A DNA stretch of 64,000 bases from Gilvimarinus japonicus (GCF_042847215.1 NZ_AP031500.1:3224001-3288000); one strand, 5' to 3'. Shown: positions 1 through 8,924, counted from the stretch's first letter. Numbers and translations are program-made. The notes: generated by a model not told the origin, from the sequence alone.

Positions 1-2
1 TA

Positions 3-170
3 ATTACAGCGATTTTTGTTCCCCTGACGTTTGTCGCGGGCATTTACGGCATGAACTTTGACTACATCCCCGAGCTGCACTACCGCTATGGTTATTTTAT
101 CGCCATGGGATTGATGGCAACCATGGGTGTGGCCTTGCTGGGGCTGTTTAGAAAGCTGCGCTGGTTATAA
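3..170 (+). CDS. CorA-family divalent cation transporter, C-terminal end (partial)
   Basis: Open reading frame entering from the left edge; 55 residues and a TAA stop are visible. The sequence contains the YGMNF signature (GMN motif) that follows the first transmembrane helix of CorA-type Mg2+/Co2+ channels. A second hydrophobic helix and a short basic tail (FRKLRWL) follow, which is the normal end of the family. CorA forms a pentameric inner-membrane channel. Only the membrane end is visible, so CorA proper cannot be separated from ZntB-like relatives. Confidence 0.85.
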   Translation: MTAIFVPLTFVAGIYGMNFDYIPELHYRYGYFIAMGLMATMGVALLGLFRKLRWL

Positions 171-182
171 TAAAAAGCTACA

Positions 183-223
183 TTAACAATACGGCCTATA
201 AAACCCGCTGGCCGTATTGTTAA
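183..223. terminator. Perfect 14-bp inverted repeat after corA-like gene
   Basis: TTAACAATACGGCC (183-196) and its exact complement (210-223) are separated by 13 nt. It lies just after the corA-like stop. There is no clean T-run, so it may act as a weak terminator or mRNA 3'-end hairpin. Confidence 0.5.
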
Positions 224-253
224 GAGCCAAAAAAACTCTAAACGTGGCCCACT

Positions 254-1333
254 GTGACAACCGATAAAAACACGGCAAAACGACGCGCCCCAATGTTGTG
301 GCTAGCAATAATACTGACCGCCATAGCGGCTGTGGGGCTGCCGCAAACCCTGCACGCGGACTACTATCGCCCGGCCAATACCGGCGCGGATGCGCTATAC
401 TCACCACTAAACAGTTTTTCTCACTATACCTTTGATACCTTGCAGCTACCGGATAACTTCGATCAACACAACATCGATCACCGTTTTAGCACACTGTTTG
501 ACAACCTTACCCACCCAGACGCCGCCATCAACAGCGAAGGCGGCTGGGGGCGTTTTATCAACCGCCAGATTCTGCCCTACGACACAGAGCACTCCAGCGA
601 CTGGCCTACCGCGCTCCCCAATTACGCTTTACATTTGTTTGGTGGCGGTATCGTTTATCGGCGCGACTTAGAATACTACCGAGCCCACCAATACGCCCAT
701 CCGCTATGGGCAGCCGTCGGCACCGCGATGGCCGCCGAGCTGGCACAGGAGGCAATAGAGAAAAAAACCTCCGCCGCCGACGACCCGGTTGCCGATGTTT
801 TTATTTTTCGCCCTTTGGGCATCTGGCTGTTCTCGGATGACCAGCGCGCAGAATACATCGAAAAGAATCTCAAGCCGGCCGTTTGGCCGCACTTGATTCT
901 CTACGATCCCAGCAATGATCAGTTACGCAACACCGGCATCAGCTACGTGGTGCGCCCGCAACTTCTCAGTCACGGCAATACGGAGCTATTTGCTTACATG
1001 GGCATGAATAATCTGGTGGGGCTATCACATACGCTGGCCAGCGGTAACACCTTGTCGTGGGGTGTGGGCGCTGCCATCACGCGCATTGCGTTTCCCAATG
1101 GCGAGCTAAACTATAAAACCCGCCCCAGCGTCGGGCTCTTTGGTGATCGTAACGGCAACCTTTTGTGGTCAGCGATTTACAATGGCACCGAGGATTTAAA
1201 ACTGCGGGTTAATATTTACCCGTGGCAAAATCAACCGATAAAATTTGGCGTGGCTCTTGGCGTGACCGATGATCAACGCGGCTGGCTTGGTGTTACGCTT
1301 AACATGCCGCTCGGCTTGGGGGCAGGTTTTTAA
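254..1333 (+). CDS. Exported protein of unknown function
   Basis: A 359-residue protein I do not recognise with certainty. Residues 1-35 form a signal peptide: a basic KRRAP region, a hydrophobic core, and a probable cut after LHA. The middle has a glycine-rich LFGGGIVYRRDLEYY stretch, and the C-terminal half alternates short hydrophobic and polar stretches, as in periplasmic or outer-membrane proteins, ending LGLGAGF. The start is GTG at 254; an ATG at 293 is the alternative, and neither has a strong ribosome binding site. The gene stands alone, convergent with folK. A remote link to DUF3943-like proteins is possible but only a guess. Confidence 0.6.
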   Translation: MTTDKNTAKRRAPMLWLAIILTAIAAVGLPQTLHADYYRPANTGADALYSPLNSFSHYTFDTLQLPDNFDQHNIDHRFSTLFDNLTHPDAAINSEGGWGRFINRQILPYDTEHSSDWPTALPNYALHLFGGGIVYRRDLEYYRAHQYAHPLWAAVGTAMAAELAQEAIEKKTSAADDPVADVFIFRPLGIWLFSDDQRAEYIEKNLKPAVWPHLILYDPSNDQLRNTGISYVVRPQLLSHGNTELFAYMGMNNLVGLSHTLASGNTLSWGVGAAITRIAFPNGELNYKTRPSVGLFGDRNGNLLWSAIYNGTEDLKLRVNIYPWQNQPIKFGVALGVTDDQRGWLGVTLNMPLGLGAGF

Positions 1334-1367
1334 CCGGCCGCTTACCACCGCACAGCTGCCATAACGA

Positions 1368-1883
1368 CTAATAACGACAGGGCAGCGTCAAGTCTCGCCA
1401 GACAAAATCAATAGGCCACAAATGCTGACGGGATTTATCGTAACCGTGCCACAGCTGCGCATAGCTTTGCTCCAGCTCTGGGTGAATCGTTTTCGGGGCA
1501 AGCTCCGCTAACGGCTGCAAGACAAACGCGTTTTTGGTGATCTCATCTCGCGGCAACTCAATGCCGGCGGTGGTGCCAACAAAATCACCGTACAGCAAAA
1601 TATCAATATCCAGCGTGCGCGGGCTAAACTTAGGGCCGTCGCGATTGCGGTCGTTATCGTCCTCTATTTGCTTAAGTCGGGCCGACAGCTCGGCAATATC
1701 AAGCTCGCTGTGAATACCCACCACCAAATTTAAAAAGTGGCTGCCCTCAAAGCCAACGGACTCGCTTTCGTACACTGTCGAGATATCCAGCTCACCAAAC
1801 TCATCGGCCAGCGCATCAAGCGCGGCACTAATGTGGCGATAGCGATCAATATTACTGCCAAGACTTAAATACACAGGCTTCAT
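1368..1883 (-). CDS. folK: HPPK, 2-amino-4-hydroxy-6-hydroxymethyldihydropteridine pyrophosphokinase
   Basis: This 171-residue cytosolic enzyme transfers pyrophosphate from ATP to 6-hydroxymethyl-dihydropterin in folate synthesis. The N-terminal YLSLGSNI motif and the family signature GPKFSPRTLDIDILLYG (substrate and Mg2+ site) are both visible, and the length is normal. The start overlaps the end of folB by 4 bp (ATGA type), so the two are translationally coupled and form consecutive pathway steps. A long GC-rich upstream start is excluded by this overlap. Confidence 0.95.
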   Translation of the reverse strand: MKPVYLSLGSNIDRYRHISAALDALADEFGELDISTVYESESVGFEGSHFLNLVVGIHSELDIAELSARLKQIEDDNDRNRDGPKFSPRTLDIDILLYGDFVGTTAGIELPRDEITKNAFVLQPLAELAPKTIHPELEQSYAQLWHGYDKSRQHLWPIDFVWRDLTLPCRY

Positions 1884-2239
1884 GCCGGTTTTTCTCCGCG
1901 CTCGATGATTAAACCCACATCCCGCGCACCGCGTAAGGCACCTGGCTTACTGAGCCGCAAGCGGAGCCAGGGCACAGCAAACTCCTCGCGCACCAAGGCA
2001 GCGATTTCTTCAGCGAGCGACTCAACCAGCAACGCATCGCGCCCTTCGACGTAAGCGATAATACGCTTAGAGACAGCCTTATAATTGAGCGCATACTGAA
2101 TGTCGTCCGTTTCGGCCGCGCGGCGAATATCACTGGCCATTTCGATATCAAGGCTAACGGTTTGACGCACTTGGCGCTCCCAATCGTAAATGCCAATAAT
2201 GGTCTGAATCTCAAGGTCGCGTATATAAACAATGTCCAT
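1880..2239 (-). CDS. folB: Dihydroneopterin aldolase
   Basis: A 119-residue cytosolic enzyme that cleaves dihydroneopterin to hydroxymethyl-dihydropterin and glycolaldehyde, the step before FolK. The family start MDIVYIRDLEIQTIIGIYDWER is recognisable, with the conserved glutamate in the IGIYDWER segment, and so is the late motif LRLSKPGALRGARDVGLIIER. The ATG at 2239 fits the family and has AAAGAG upstream; an in-frame GTG at 2257 would add six residues. It sits 20 bp downstream of tsaD and overlaps folK. Confidence 0.95.
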   Translation of the reverse strand: MDIVYIRDLEIQTIIGIYDWERQVRQTVSLDIEMASDIRRAAETDDIQYALNYKAVSKRIIAYVEGRDALLVESLAEEIAALVREEFAVPWLRLRLSKPGALRGARDVGLIIERGEKPA

Positions 2240-2259
2240 CGGGTTCTCTTTATTCACCT

Positions 2260-3306
2260 TTAAGCAGAGGTACTTACATCAAGCGGCGGCAAAGTATCCA
2301 GCGGCCAGCGCGGGCGCACATTAACCGCGAGCGACTCACGCTGCCCTGCCGCCAAGCGCTGCGCGCCGGCGTACGCGATCATAGCGCCGTTATCAGTACA
2401 AAACTCGTGACGTGCGTAAAACATCTCGGCACCTATTTTGCCAAGCGCTCGCTCTAGCTCCGCGCGCAAACGGGTGTTGGCCGATACGCCGCCGGCAATC
2501 ACTAAACGCTTTAAACCAGTGGCCTCCAGCGCCCGGCGGCATTTAATCACCAAAGTCGAGACAACAGCCTCTTGAAACGCGCAGGCAATATCGGCAGAGG
2601 TTTGCTCATCGGGCAAGCCATCGGCGCCGGCGTATTTGGCCACGGTATTTAAGGTGTAGGTTTTTAAGCCCGAGAAACTAAAGTCTAGCCCCGGACGGTC
2701 AACCATAGGGCGTGGAAAGCTAAATCGGCCAGGGGTGCCGCGCTCCGCCAAGCGCGCGATATGCGGCCCACCGGGGTAGTCCAAATCGAGCATTTTAGCG
2801 GCTTTATCAAAAGCTTCGCCGGCGGCGTCATCCAGCGACTCACCCAATAACTGGTAGCGGCCGATACTCGCAACACTCACCAGCTGAGTATGACCGCCAG
2901 ACACCAGCAGCGCCACAAACGGAAACTCCGGCGGGCTGTCCTCCAGCATAGGTGCCAGCAAGTGGCCCTCCATATGGTGCACCCCCACCGCCGGAACATC
3001 CCAGGCATAGGCCAAGGCGCGGCCAACGCTTGCTCCCACCATCAAAGCACCGACCAGGCCGGGGCCTGCGGTGTAGGCAATACCATCGATATCCGCTGCG
3101 CTGCAGTTAGCATCGGCCATTACTTCGCGAATCAGTGGCAGTATTTTGCGCACGTGATCGCGCGAGGCCAGCTCGGGCACCACCCCGCCGTATTCGGCGT
3201 GCACGGCCACCTGCGAGTACAGGCCATGGGCCAGCAGGCCGCGCTCGGTGTGGTAGACGGCCAGACCCGTCTCGTCGCAGGAGGTTTCAACCCCCAATAC
3301 CAACAT
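2260..3306 (-). CDS. tsaD: tRNA N6-adenosine threonylcarbamoyltransferase
   Basis: A 348-residue protein that transfers threonylcarbamoyl from TC-AMP to A37 of ANN-decoding tRNAs, working with TsaB and TsaE. It starts MLVLGVETSCDETG, the universal N-terminus of the family, and has the metal-binding HHMEGH motif. The late segment VSANTRLRAELE is also typical. The frame stays open 58 codons further upstream, but that extension has no family similarity and would run into the promoter region, so the ATG at 3306 is preferred. It is divergent from rpsU across 256 bp, an arrangement classical in gammaproteobacteria. Confidence 0.96.
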   Translation of the reverse strand: MLVLGVETSCDETGLAVYHTERGLLAHGLYSQVAVHAEYGGVVPELASRDHVRKILPLIREVMADANCSAADIDGIAYTAGPGLVGALMVGASVGRALAYAWDVPAVGVHHMEGHLLAPMLEDSPPEFPFVALLVSGGHTQLVSVASIGRYQLLGESLDDAAGEAFDKAAKMLDLDYPGGPHIARLAERGTPGRFSFPRPMVDRPGLDFSFSGLKTYTLNTVAKYAGADGLPDEQTSADIACAFQEAVVSTLVIKCRRALEATGLKRLVIAGGVSANTRLRAELERALGKIGAEMFYARHEFCTDNGAMIAYAGAQRLAAGQRESLAVNVRPRWPLDTLPPLDVSTSA

Positions 3307-3562
3307 GGGTTTAGTCACGAAGGGCTTACTCACAAAAGTTATCTCAAAATCCGGGTTAAATAGAGCCCCACTGGGCCCATTTTTGCCGCTATCATATAGG
3401 CCAGACACGGTCGGGGCCAGCAACCAACCAAAAAACTCCCGCGATTCGATAAAAAACCCGCCTCGGGTGCTTGCAGGCATCTGGATAAGTGGTTAGAATC
3501 TGCGCCCCTTAGAAGTTGAGTCATTTCAGGGCCGCTGGCCTTTATTAACCAAAGGTAAAAAC

Positions 3563-3778
3563 ATGCCTTCAGTAAAGATTAAAGAAAACGAGCCGTTTGA
3601 CGTCGCTCTGCGTCGCTTCAAACGTTCTTGCGAAAAAGCAGGCGTCTTAGCAGAAGTTCGCAGCCGCGAATTCTACGAGAAGCCCACCGCTGTTCGTAAG
3701 CGCAACATGGCGGCCGCCGTTAAGCGCCACGCCAAAAAAGTACAGCGCGAATCACGTAAGTTTCAGCGCCTGTATTAA
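3563..3778 (+). CDS. rpsU: 30S ribosomal protein S21
   Basis: A 71-residue basic protein beginning MPSVKIKENEPFDVALRRFKR with the C-terminal KRHAKK region, identical in plan to bS21. It has a good ribosome binding site (AAAGG) 8 nt upstream. It is the first gene of the macromolecular-synthesis block rpsU-yqeY-dnaG-rpoD. A promoter is expected in the 256-bp gap shared with tsaD; a strong one cannot be fixed by eye. Confidence 0.98.
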   Translation: MPSVKIKENEPFDVALRRFKRSCEKAGVLAEVRSREFYEKPTAVRKRNMAAAVKRHAKKVQRESRKFQRLY

Positions 3779-3784
3779 TGGCGC

Positions 3785-3812
3785 CTGCTGCTAAGCCAAG
3801 GCTTTGCAGCAG
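3785..3812 (+). terminator. Hairpin between rpsU and yqeY (partial terminator or processing site)
   Basis: CTGCTGC(T)AAGCC and GGCTT(T)GCAGCAG pair across a 2-nt loop with one T-T mismatch, 6 nt after the rpsU stop. There is no T-run. This matches the known practice in this operon of making more rpsU than dnaG mRNA through a leaky hairpin or RNA processing. Confidence 0.65.
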
Positions 3813-3841
3813 CTAGCTCTCAGAGAAAGACAGGGTCTATT

Positions 3842-4294
3842 ATGGCAGTTTCTGCAATGAAAACCCGCATCAATGACGAGCTTAAAACCGCCATGCGAGC
3901 CAAAGAAAAAGCTCGCGTGGCGGTTTTGCGTCTGGTGATGGCAGAATTTAAGCGTATCGAGGTCGATGAGCGCATCGAGCTTGACGACGCCCGCGTACTT
4001 GTTGTTTTAGATAAAATGCTAAAACAGCGCCGCGATTCTATCGAGCAATTCGACAGCGCCGGTCGCGCCGAACTAGCCGACCAAGAGCGCGCCGAAAGCG
4101 TCATTATCCAAGAATTCTTACCACAACCACTCAGCGACGCCGAGTTGGATGAGATTGTCGATAAAGCCATTATCCAATCGGGTGCCAACGAGATGCGCGA
4201 CATGGGCAAGGTAATGGGCCTAATTAAGCCGCAAGTACAAGGCCGTGCCGATATGGCCGACGTTAGCCGCCGCATCAAATCGAGCCTTGGGTAG
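3842..4294 (+). CDS. yqeY: GatB/YqeY domain protein
   Basis: A 150-residue protein of the GatB/YqeY family, whose fold matches the tRNA-binding tail of the GatB amidotransferase subunit. Typical segments are MKTRINDELKTAMRAKEKAR near the start, EQFDSAGRAELADQERAE, ILEYLP-like IIQEFLPQPLSDAEL, and GKVMGLIKPQVQGRADMADVS. The ATG at 3842 has AGGG 9 nt upstream; a second ATG five codons on is possible. In many gammaproteobacteria it sits between rpsU and dnaG, as here. The molecular function is not settled. Confidence 0.93.
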   Translation: MAVSAMKTRINDELKTAMRAKEKARVAVLRLVMAEFKRIEVDERIELDDARVLVVLDKMLKQRRDSIEQFDSAGRAELADQERAESVIIQEFLPQPLSDAELDEIVDKAIIQSGANEMRDMGKVMGLIKPQVQGRADMADVSRRIKSSLG

Positions 4295-4343
4295 TCTGGC
4301 AAAATCGCTACCCGCCGAATTTGAAAGCGGCTAAAATCTCTCT

Positions 4344-6437
4344 ATGAGCCGCATTCCACAGTCTTTTATTGATGAGCTGTTAGACCGCGTCGACATCGTC
4401 GAGGTGGTGGATCATCGCGTCAAACTAAAAAAGACCGGCAAAAACTACAGCGCCTGTTGCCCGTTTCACGACGAAAAGACCCCCTCCTTTACCGTCAGCC
4501 CCGACAAGCAATTTTTTTACTGCTTTGGCTGTGGCGCCAGCGGCAATGCCGTGGGCTTTTTGATGGACTACGAGCGCACCGAGTTTCCTCAAGCGGTCGA
4601 GCAACTGGCCCACCTGTGCGGGATGGAAGTACCCCGCGAAGAGCAAAAGCCTGAAACCACCCGGCAAGAGCGACTGCGCCGGCGGCTGTACGAGCTGCTG
4701 GAAAAGTCCAACGATTTTTACCAAGAGCAACTGCGCCAACACCCCGGCAAAACCAAAGCCATCGAATACCTTAAAAACCGCGGACTAGACGGCCATATCG
4801 CCCGCGATTACGGCATCGGCTACGCACCGCCGGGCTGGGACAATCTGTTAAAAACACTGGGCACCAACGGCGACGATCGCGACGGCCTACTTAAGGCAGG
4901 CATGCTGATTCAGCCCGAGGACTCCGACCGCCTGTACGACCGCTTCCGCCTGCGCATTATGTTCCCGATCCGCGACACCCGTGGCCGGGTAATCGGCTTT
5001 GGCGGGCGGGTGCTGGACGACAGCAAACCCAAATACCTGAACTCCCCCGAAACCCCCGTGTTTCACAAAGGGCGCGAGCTTTACGGCCTGCACGAGGCGC
5101 GCCAAGCGTATCGCAACCTGCCCCGCCTGCTGGTGGTCGAGGGCTATATGGATGTGGTGGCGCTGGCACAATTTGGCATTCGCTACGGCGTCGCCACACT
5201 TGGGACCGCCTGTGGCGAAGAACACCTAGAGCGAGCGTTTCGCTACACCAGCGAAGTCGTATTTTGTTTTGATGGCGACAGCGCCGGGCGCCGAGCCGCC
5301 ACCCGGGCGCTGGAGGCATCGCTGCCCGCGATGACCGATGGCCGCCAGGTTAAGTTTTTGTTTTTACCCGACGGCGAAGACCCCGACACCCTAGTGCGCC
5401 AGATCGGCCCCGAGAAGTTTGAAAACTTAATCGACATGGCGGTACCGCTCGAGGACTACCTGTTTGACGCCGCCGCCGAGGGCATTAACATTCGCACCAT
5501 GGAAGGCCGCGCCCACCTAAGCAAACGTGCCGCCCCATTACTGGCAAAGCTTCCCAAAGGTGTATTTCGCGAACTGATGTTTGAGGCGCTGGCCACCCGA
5601 ACCGGGCTAAACCGCGCCACACTGGAAGAGCTGGTCGACACGCCAGAGCCTCTTCCCTCGCAGCAGCCCTCGCCACAAGATCGCTCACCACAGCCCTCAC
5701 CGCGCACCCACAGCAGCCAAAGTCCGCGGCGCGAACCGCACGATCAAGATTCCAGCTTGTCCACCCCCGACTGGGACGAACAAACCGAGCCGCCACCCGC
5801 CGAGAGCGAACAATGGACCCCGGCTGATTACGCCGACTTTGAATCACTGCCAGTCAGCGCCTATGACGACGCCCCGCCCACGGATTACACCGAGCAACGC
5901 GATGAGCCGCCGGGCGAGCCGGACACCACTGGGCCAGAAACCGCCATTGCGCGCAACAGCCAATACTTAATGCCGCCCCACAAAAAAGCCATCGCCCTAC
6001 TGCTTGCGCACCCAGAGCTGGCCGCCGAAGCCCCCGATCACGAGCAGTGGCTCAGCCAAAACAATGGCGAACTACGCCAGCTAGGACGCCTCCTTAAATT
6101 ACTGCACGAGCGCAGCCACTATCAGCTATCGCACATTCTGGGACACTGGCGCGCCAATTACGGCCCGGATGACACCGAAAAGCTTGCCGCTATCGCCGGC
6201 CACGATATGCTGCGCGCCGCCGCACACTTAAGTCGCCCCAAAGATGAGCGCAGCGAAGTCATCGAATACGATCGCAGCGCCGCCTTTGCCCACAGCCTTG
6301 ATAAAGCGCGCCAGCAACTGCAGGCGAGCGCCCGCGCCCGCGCCCTAGCAAAATTAAGCAGCAGCGACGCCCACAAGCTGAGCCGCGCCGAAAAAGAGGC
6401 GCTGTACGCCGAAGCGCTCGGGCAAAAACTCCACTAA
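4344..6437 (+). CDS. dnaG: DNA primase
   Basis: A 697-residue primase that makes RNA primers for replication. The N-terminal CHC2 zinc-finger (CPFHDEKTPSF ... FYCFGCGASG) lies at about 40-70. The Toprim core has VVEGYMDVVAL (about 265) and FDGDSAGRRA (about 310), which carry the catalytic acidic residues. A C-terminal helical DnaB-binding domain occupies about 570-697. Between about 440 and 560 lies a long low-complexity linker rich in Pro, Ser, Gln and acidic residues, making the protein over 100 residues longer than E. coli DnaG. It is followed by rpoD after 147 bp. Confidence 0.97.
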   Translation: MSRIPQSFIDELLDRVDIVEVVDHRVKLKKTGKNYSACCPFHDEKTPSFTVSPDKQFFYCFGCGASGNAVGFLMDYERTEFPQAVEQLAHLCGMEVPREEQKPETTRQERLRRRLYELLEKSNDFYQEQLRQHPGKTKAIEYLKNRGLDGHIARDYGIGYAPPGWDNLLKTLGTNGDDRDGLLKAGMLIQPEDSDRLYDRFRLRIMFPIRDTRGRVIGFGGRVLDDSKPKYLNSPETPVFHKGRELYGLHEARQAYRNLPRLLVVEGYMDVVALAQFGIRYGVATLGTACGEEHLERAFRYTSEVVFCFDGDSAGRRAATRALEASLPAMTDGRQVKFLFLPDGEDPDTLVRQIGPEKFENLIDMAVPLEDYLFDAAAEGINIRTMEGRAHLSKRAAPLLAKLPKGVFRELMFEALATRTGLNRATLEELVDTPEPLPSQQPSPQDRSPQPSPRTHSSQSPRREPHDQDSSLSTPDWDEQTEPPPAESEQWTPADYADFESLPVSAYDDAPPTDYTEQRDEPPGEPDTTGPETAIARNSQYLMPPHKKAIALLLAHPELAAEAPDHEQWLSQNNGELRQLGRLLKLLHERSHYQLSHILGHWRANYGPDDTEKLAAIAGHDMLRAAAHLSRPKDERSEVIEYDRSAAFAHSLDKARQQLQASARARALAKLSSSDAHKLSRAEKEALYAEALGQKLH

Positions 6438-6535
6438 CCGCACCACGCGCCCAAAAAGCGCGCAATCGCTCGAATATCATCGTATTTAGTGGCACTTATT
6501 TACCTATCACCTAGTATCTAACACGCGCTTTACGT

Positions 6536-6541
6536 TATAAT
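6536..6541 (+). promoter_or_regulatory. Probable -10 box of rpoD promoter
   Basis: A perfect TATAAT lies 43 bp before the rpoD start, within the 147-bp dnaG-rpoD gap. The -35 position (about 6513-6518, AGTATC) is poor. In related bacteria rpoD has its own promoters inside or after dnaG, which fits. The exact promoter class is uncertain. Confidence 0.45.
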
Positions 6542-6584
6542 CCCGCGCTTGCTTTTTTAACCGCTACGTTTTACAGGGTCCCTA

Positions 6585-8396
6585 ATGGCTGACGACGCTA
6601 AACAGCAACAGTCTCGAATCAAAGAGCTCATCGCCCGAGGCAAGGAACAAGGTTACTTAACCTATTCCGAGGTGAACGATCACCTGCCAGAGGACATCTC
6701 CGATCCGGATCAGGTCGAAGACATCATCCAAATGATCAACGACATGGGTATTCGGGTGTTTGAACAAGCCCCCAACGCCGATGACCTGTTGATGGCTGAT
6801 GGCGACTCCTCTGCCGATGAAATTGCCGCCGCCGAAGCCGCCGCCGCACTGGCCGCCGTGGAGACCGAAGCCGGTCGCACCACCGACCCCGTGCGTATGT
6901 ACATGCGTGAAATGGGCACCGTGGAGCTGCTAACCCGCGAGGGCGAAATCGCCATCGCCAAGCGGATCGAAGAAGGCGTACGCGAGCTGATGCACGCCGT
7001 GGCCTATTGGCCGGGCTCGGTTCAAACCATCATCAACGAATACGAAATGGTCGAGAAAGAAGAGCGTCGCCTGGCCGACGTGATTATCGGCTGGCTCGAC
7101 CCGTCTGACGAGATCCCTACCGCTGGCGCCCCCGCCGCCGCGAAAAATAACGACGATGATGATGACGACGAAGAAACCACCTCGGGCGTTGACCCCGAAG
7201 AGGCCAAAGAGCGCTTTGGCGCCCTAAAAAAGCAATTGGCTAAAGCCGACAAAGTTATCGAAAAGCACGGCCGCGCTAGCAAGCAAGCCGAGAAAGAGCT
7301 GGACGAGCTAGGCGAGATCTTCAAATTCTTCAAACTGCCGCCACGGCAGTTTGATCCGGTGTATCTCAGCGTGCGCATCATTCTTGATCGCGCCCGCCGC
7401 GAAGAGCGCGCCATCATGGAGCTGTGCATCCGCAAAGCCAAAATGCCGCGCAAAACCTTTATTAAAGAGTTTCCCGGCAACGAGTCTAATGACGAGTGGA
7501 TCGGTGAAATCATTGCCAAAAAGCGCGATTACTCTGAGGCCCTAAAAGCCTACGAGCCAGAAATCGCTCGCGCCCAACGCAAACTGCAACAAATTGAAGA
7601 AGACAGCGGCCTGCCGCTTAGCAGCATTAAAGAAATTAACCGCCGCATGTCCATCGGTGAGGCGCGCGCCCGCCGCGCCAAAAAAGAAATGGTCGAGGCT
7701 AACCTGCGTCTGGTTATCTCGATTGCGAAAAAGTACACCAACCGCGGCCTGCAGTTTTTGGATCTAATCCAAGAGGGCAACATCGGCTTGATGAAAGCCG
7801 TCGATAAGTTCGAATACCGTCGCGGCTACAAGTTCTCGACCTACGCCACCTGGTGGATTCGTCAGGCCATTACCCGCTCGATTGCGGATCAGGCCCGCAC
7901 CATCCGTATTCCAGTGCACATGATCGAGACCATCAACAAGCTCAACCGCGTATCGCGCCAAATGCTCCAGGAGATGGGCCGCGAGCCCACCCCAGAAGAA
8001 CTCGGCGAGCGCATGGAAATGCCAGAAGATAAAGTTCGCAAGGTGCTTAAAATCGCCAAAGAACCTATCTCGATGGAAACCCCCATCGGCGACGACGAAG
8101 ACTCGCATCTGGGCGACTTTATTGAAGACAGCACCATCGTCTCACCGGTAGAGTCCGCCACCAGCGTTGGCTTAACCGAGTCGACCCGCGAAGTACTCTC
8201 GGGCCTCACCGCCCGTGAAGCAAAAGTACTGCGCATGCGCTTTGGTATCGACATGAACACCGACCACACCCTTGAGGAAGTGGGCAAACAGTTCGACGTT
8301 ACCCGCGAGCGTATTCGCCAGATCGAAGCCAAGGCACTGCGCAAACTGCGTCATCCTTCACGCTCCGATCATCTGCGTAGCTTCCTGGACGAATAA
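6585..8396 (+). CDS. rpoD: RNA polymerase primary sigma factor (sigma-70)
   Basis: A 603-residue housekeeping sigma factor. Region 1.1 occupies the first 80 residues. Region 1.2 follows (DPVRMYMREMGTVELLTREGE), then a non-conserved region with a short acidic run (NNDDDDDDEE, about residues 188-197). Region 2 is unmistakable (NLRLVISIAKKY, FLDLIQEGNIGLMKAVDKF, YKFSTYATWWIRQAITR), as are region 3 (MIETINKLNR) and region 4 (LTAREAKVLRMRFGI, VTRERIRQIEAKALRKLRHP). Length and order are those of gammaproteobacterial RpoD. It is the last gene of the rpsU-dnaG-rpoD block. The 206 bp between it and the tRNA hold no gene that I can support. Confidence 0.98.
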   Translation: MADDAKQQQSRIKELIARGKEQGYLTYSEVNDHLPEDISDPDQVEDIIQMINDMGIRVFEQAPNADDLLMADGDSSADEIAAAEAAAALAAVETEAGRTTDPVRMYMREMGTVELLTREGEIAIAKRIEEGVRELMHAVAYWPGSVQTIINEYEMVEKEERRLADVIIGWLDPSDEIPTAGAPAAAKNNDDDDDDEETTSGVDPEEAKERFGALKKQLAKADKVIEKHGRASKQAEKELDELGEIFKFFKLPPRQFDPVYLSVRIILDRARREERAIMELCIRKAKMPRKTFIKEFPGNESNDEWIGEIIAKKRDYSEALKAYEPEIARAQRKLQQIEEDSGLPLSSIKEINRRMSIGEARARRAKKEMVEANLRLVISIAKKYTNRGLQFLDLIQEGNIGLMKAVDKFEYRRGYKFSTYATWWIRQAITRSIADQARTIRIPVHMIETINKLNRVSRQMLQEMGREPTPEELGERMEMPEDKVRKVLKIAKEPISMETPIGDDEDSHLGDFIEDSTIVSPVESATSVGLTESTREVLSGLTAREAKVLRMRFGIDMNTDHTLEEVGKQFDVTRERIRQIEAKALRKLRHPSRSDHLRSFLDE

Positions 8397-8602
8397 GGGA
8401 TTTACAAGAGTTTTGGGACGGCTATAATGCCGCCCAGAACGGTGAACGGTTTATTATTCACTGCGAAAAAAGAATATTACTACTGAACGCAGTAGATTTT
8501 GGTCTCTGACAAGGCGCTTGGGAGCCACCCGCAAGGAGCATATATTAATATGTGACTGAGGATGGCAAGCAACGCAGCTCAGGGGGCAAAAAATCAAGTT
8601 CA

Positions 8603-8679
8603 GGGCCTTTAGCTCAGTTGGTTAGAGCATCCGACTCATAATCGGCAGGTCCCCAGTTCAAGTCTGGGAAGGCCCACCA
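8603..8679 (+). tRNA. tRNA with CAU anticodon (probably Ile2, possibly elongator Met)
   Basis: A 77-nt cloverleaf ending in encoded CCA. The acceptor stem GGGCCTT pairs AAGGCCC, the D stem is GCTC/GAGC, and the anticodon loop is CTCATAA. The T stem-loop is CCCAG-TTCAAGT-CTGGG. The outermost anticodon-stem pair is a T/C mismatch. The GACTCATAATCG loop region resembles tRNA-Ile2 (CAU, modified to lysidine by TilS) more than elongator Met, but the sequence alone does not settle the amino acid. It directly follows rpoD, as in pseudomonads. Confidence 0.93.
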
Positions 8680-8682
8680 CAC

Positions 8683-8719
8683 AAAAAGCCGCCACCTATT
8701 TTTGGGTGGCGGCTTTTTT
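8683..8719 (+). terminator. Rho-independent terminator of the tRNA
   Basis: GCCGCCACC pairs GGTGGCGGC (8688-8696 with 8705-8713), followed by TTTTTT and preceded by AAAAA. A textbook terminator 4 nt after the tRNA CCA. Confidence 0.95.
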
Positions 8720-8722
8720 ATT

Positions 8723-8811
8723 GACCTTTAACTCAGTTGGTTAGAGCATCCGACTCACCTTCTCATATAAGTCGGGGCAGGTCCCCAGTTCAAGTCTGGG
8801 AAGGCCCACCA
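8723..8811 (+). pseudogene. Degenerate tandem copy of the CAU tRNA (pseudo-tRNA)
   Basis: An 89-nt copy of the tRNA just upstream. The D-arm region (AACTCAGTTGGTTAGAGC) and the whole 3' half with CCA and the first flank bases (CACACAAAAAGCCGC) are near-identical. The acceptor 5' strand is decayed to TGACCTT, so two of its seven pairs fail. G10 has become A, and the anticodon arm carries a 12-nt expansion. The following terminator copy has only its left arm. It is probably a non-functional tandem duplicate marking the left edge of the accessory segment. Confidence 0.75.
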
Positions 8812-8924
8812 CACAAAAAGCCGCTACCTATTAAAGTAAGGTATTATCAACATCCAGTGCCAGCAAGCGTCTATTTCTAACTTCAATTTCCATAGGTTCG
8901 ATTTTACCTTTGGGACTGGATGAC

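Noticed and set aside
3307..3480. 58-residue N-terminal extension of TsaD
   Set aside because: The universal family start is MLVLGVETSC at 3306; the extension has no family similarity and occupies the promoter region.
8397..8602. A small RNA or repeat element between rpoD and the tRNA
   Set aside because: An AT-rich near-palindrome (about 8540-8553) and weak pairing are visible, but no terminator or convincing structure supports a gene.
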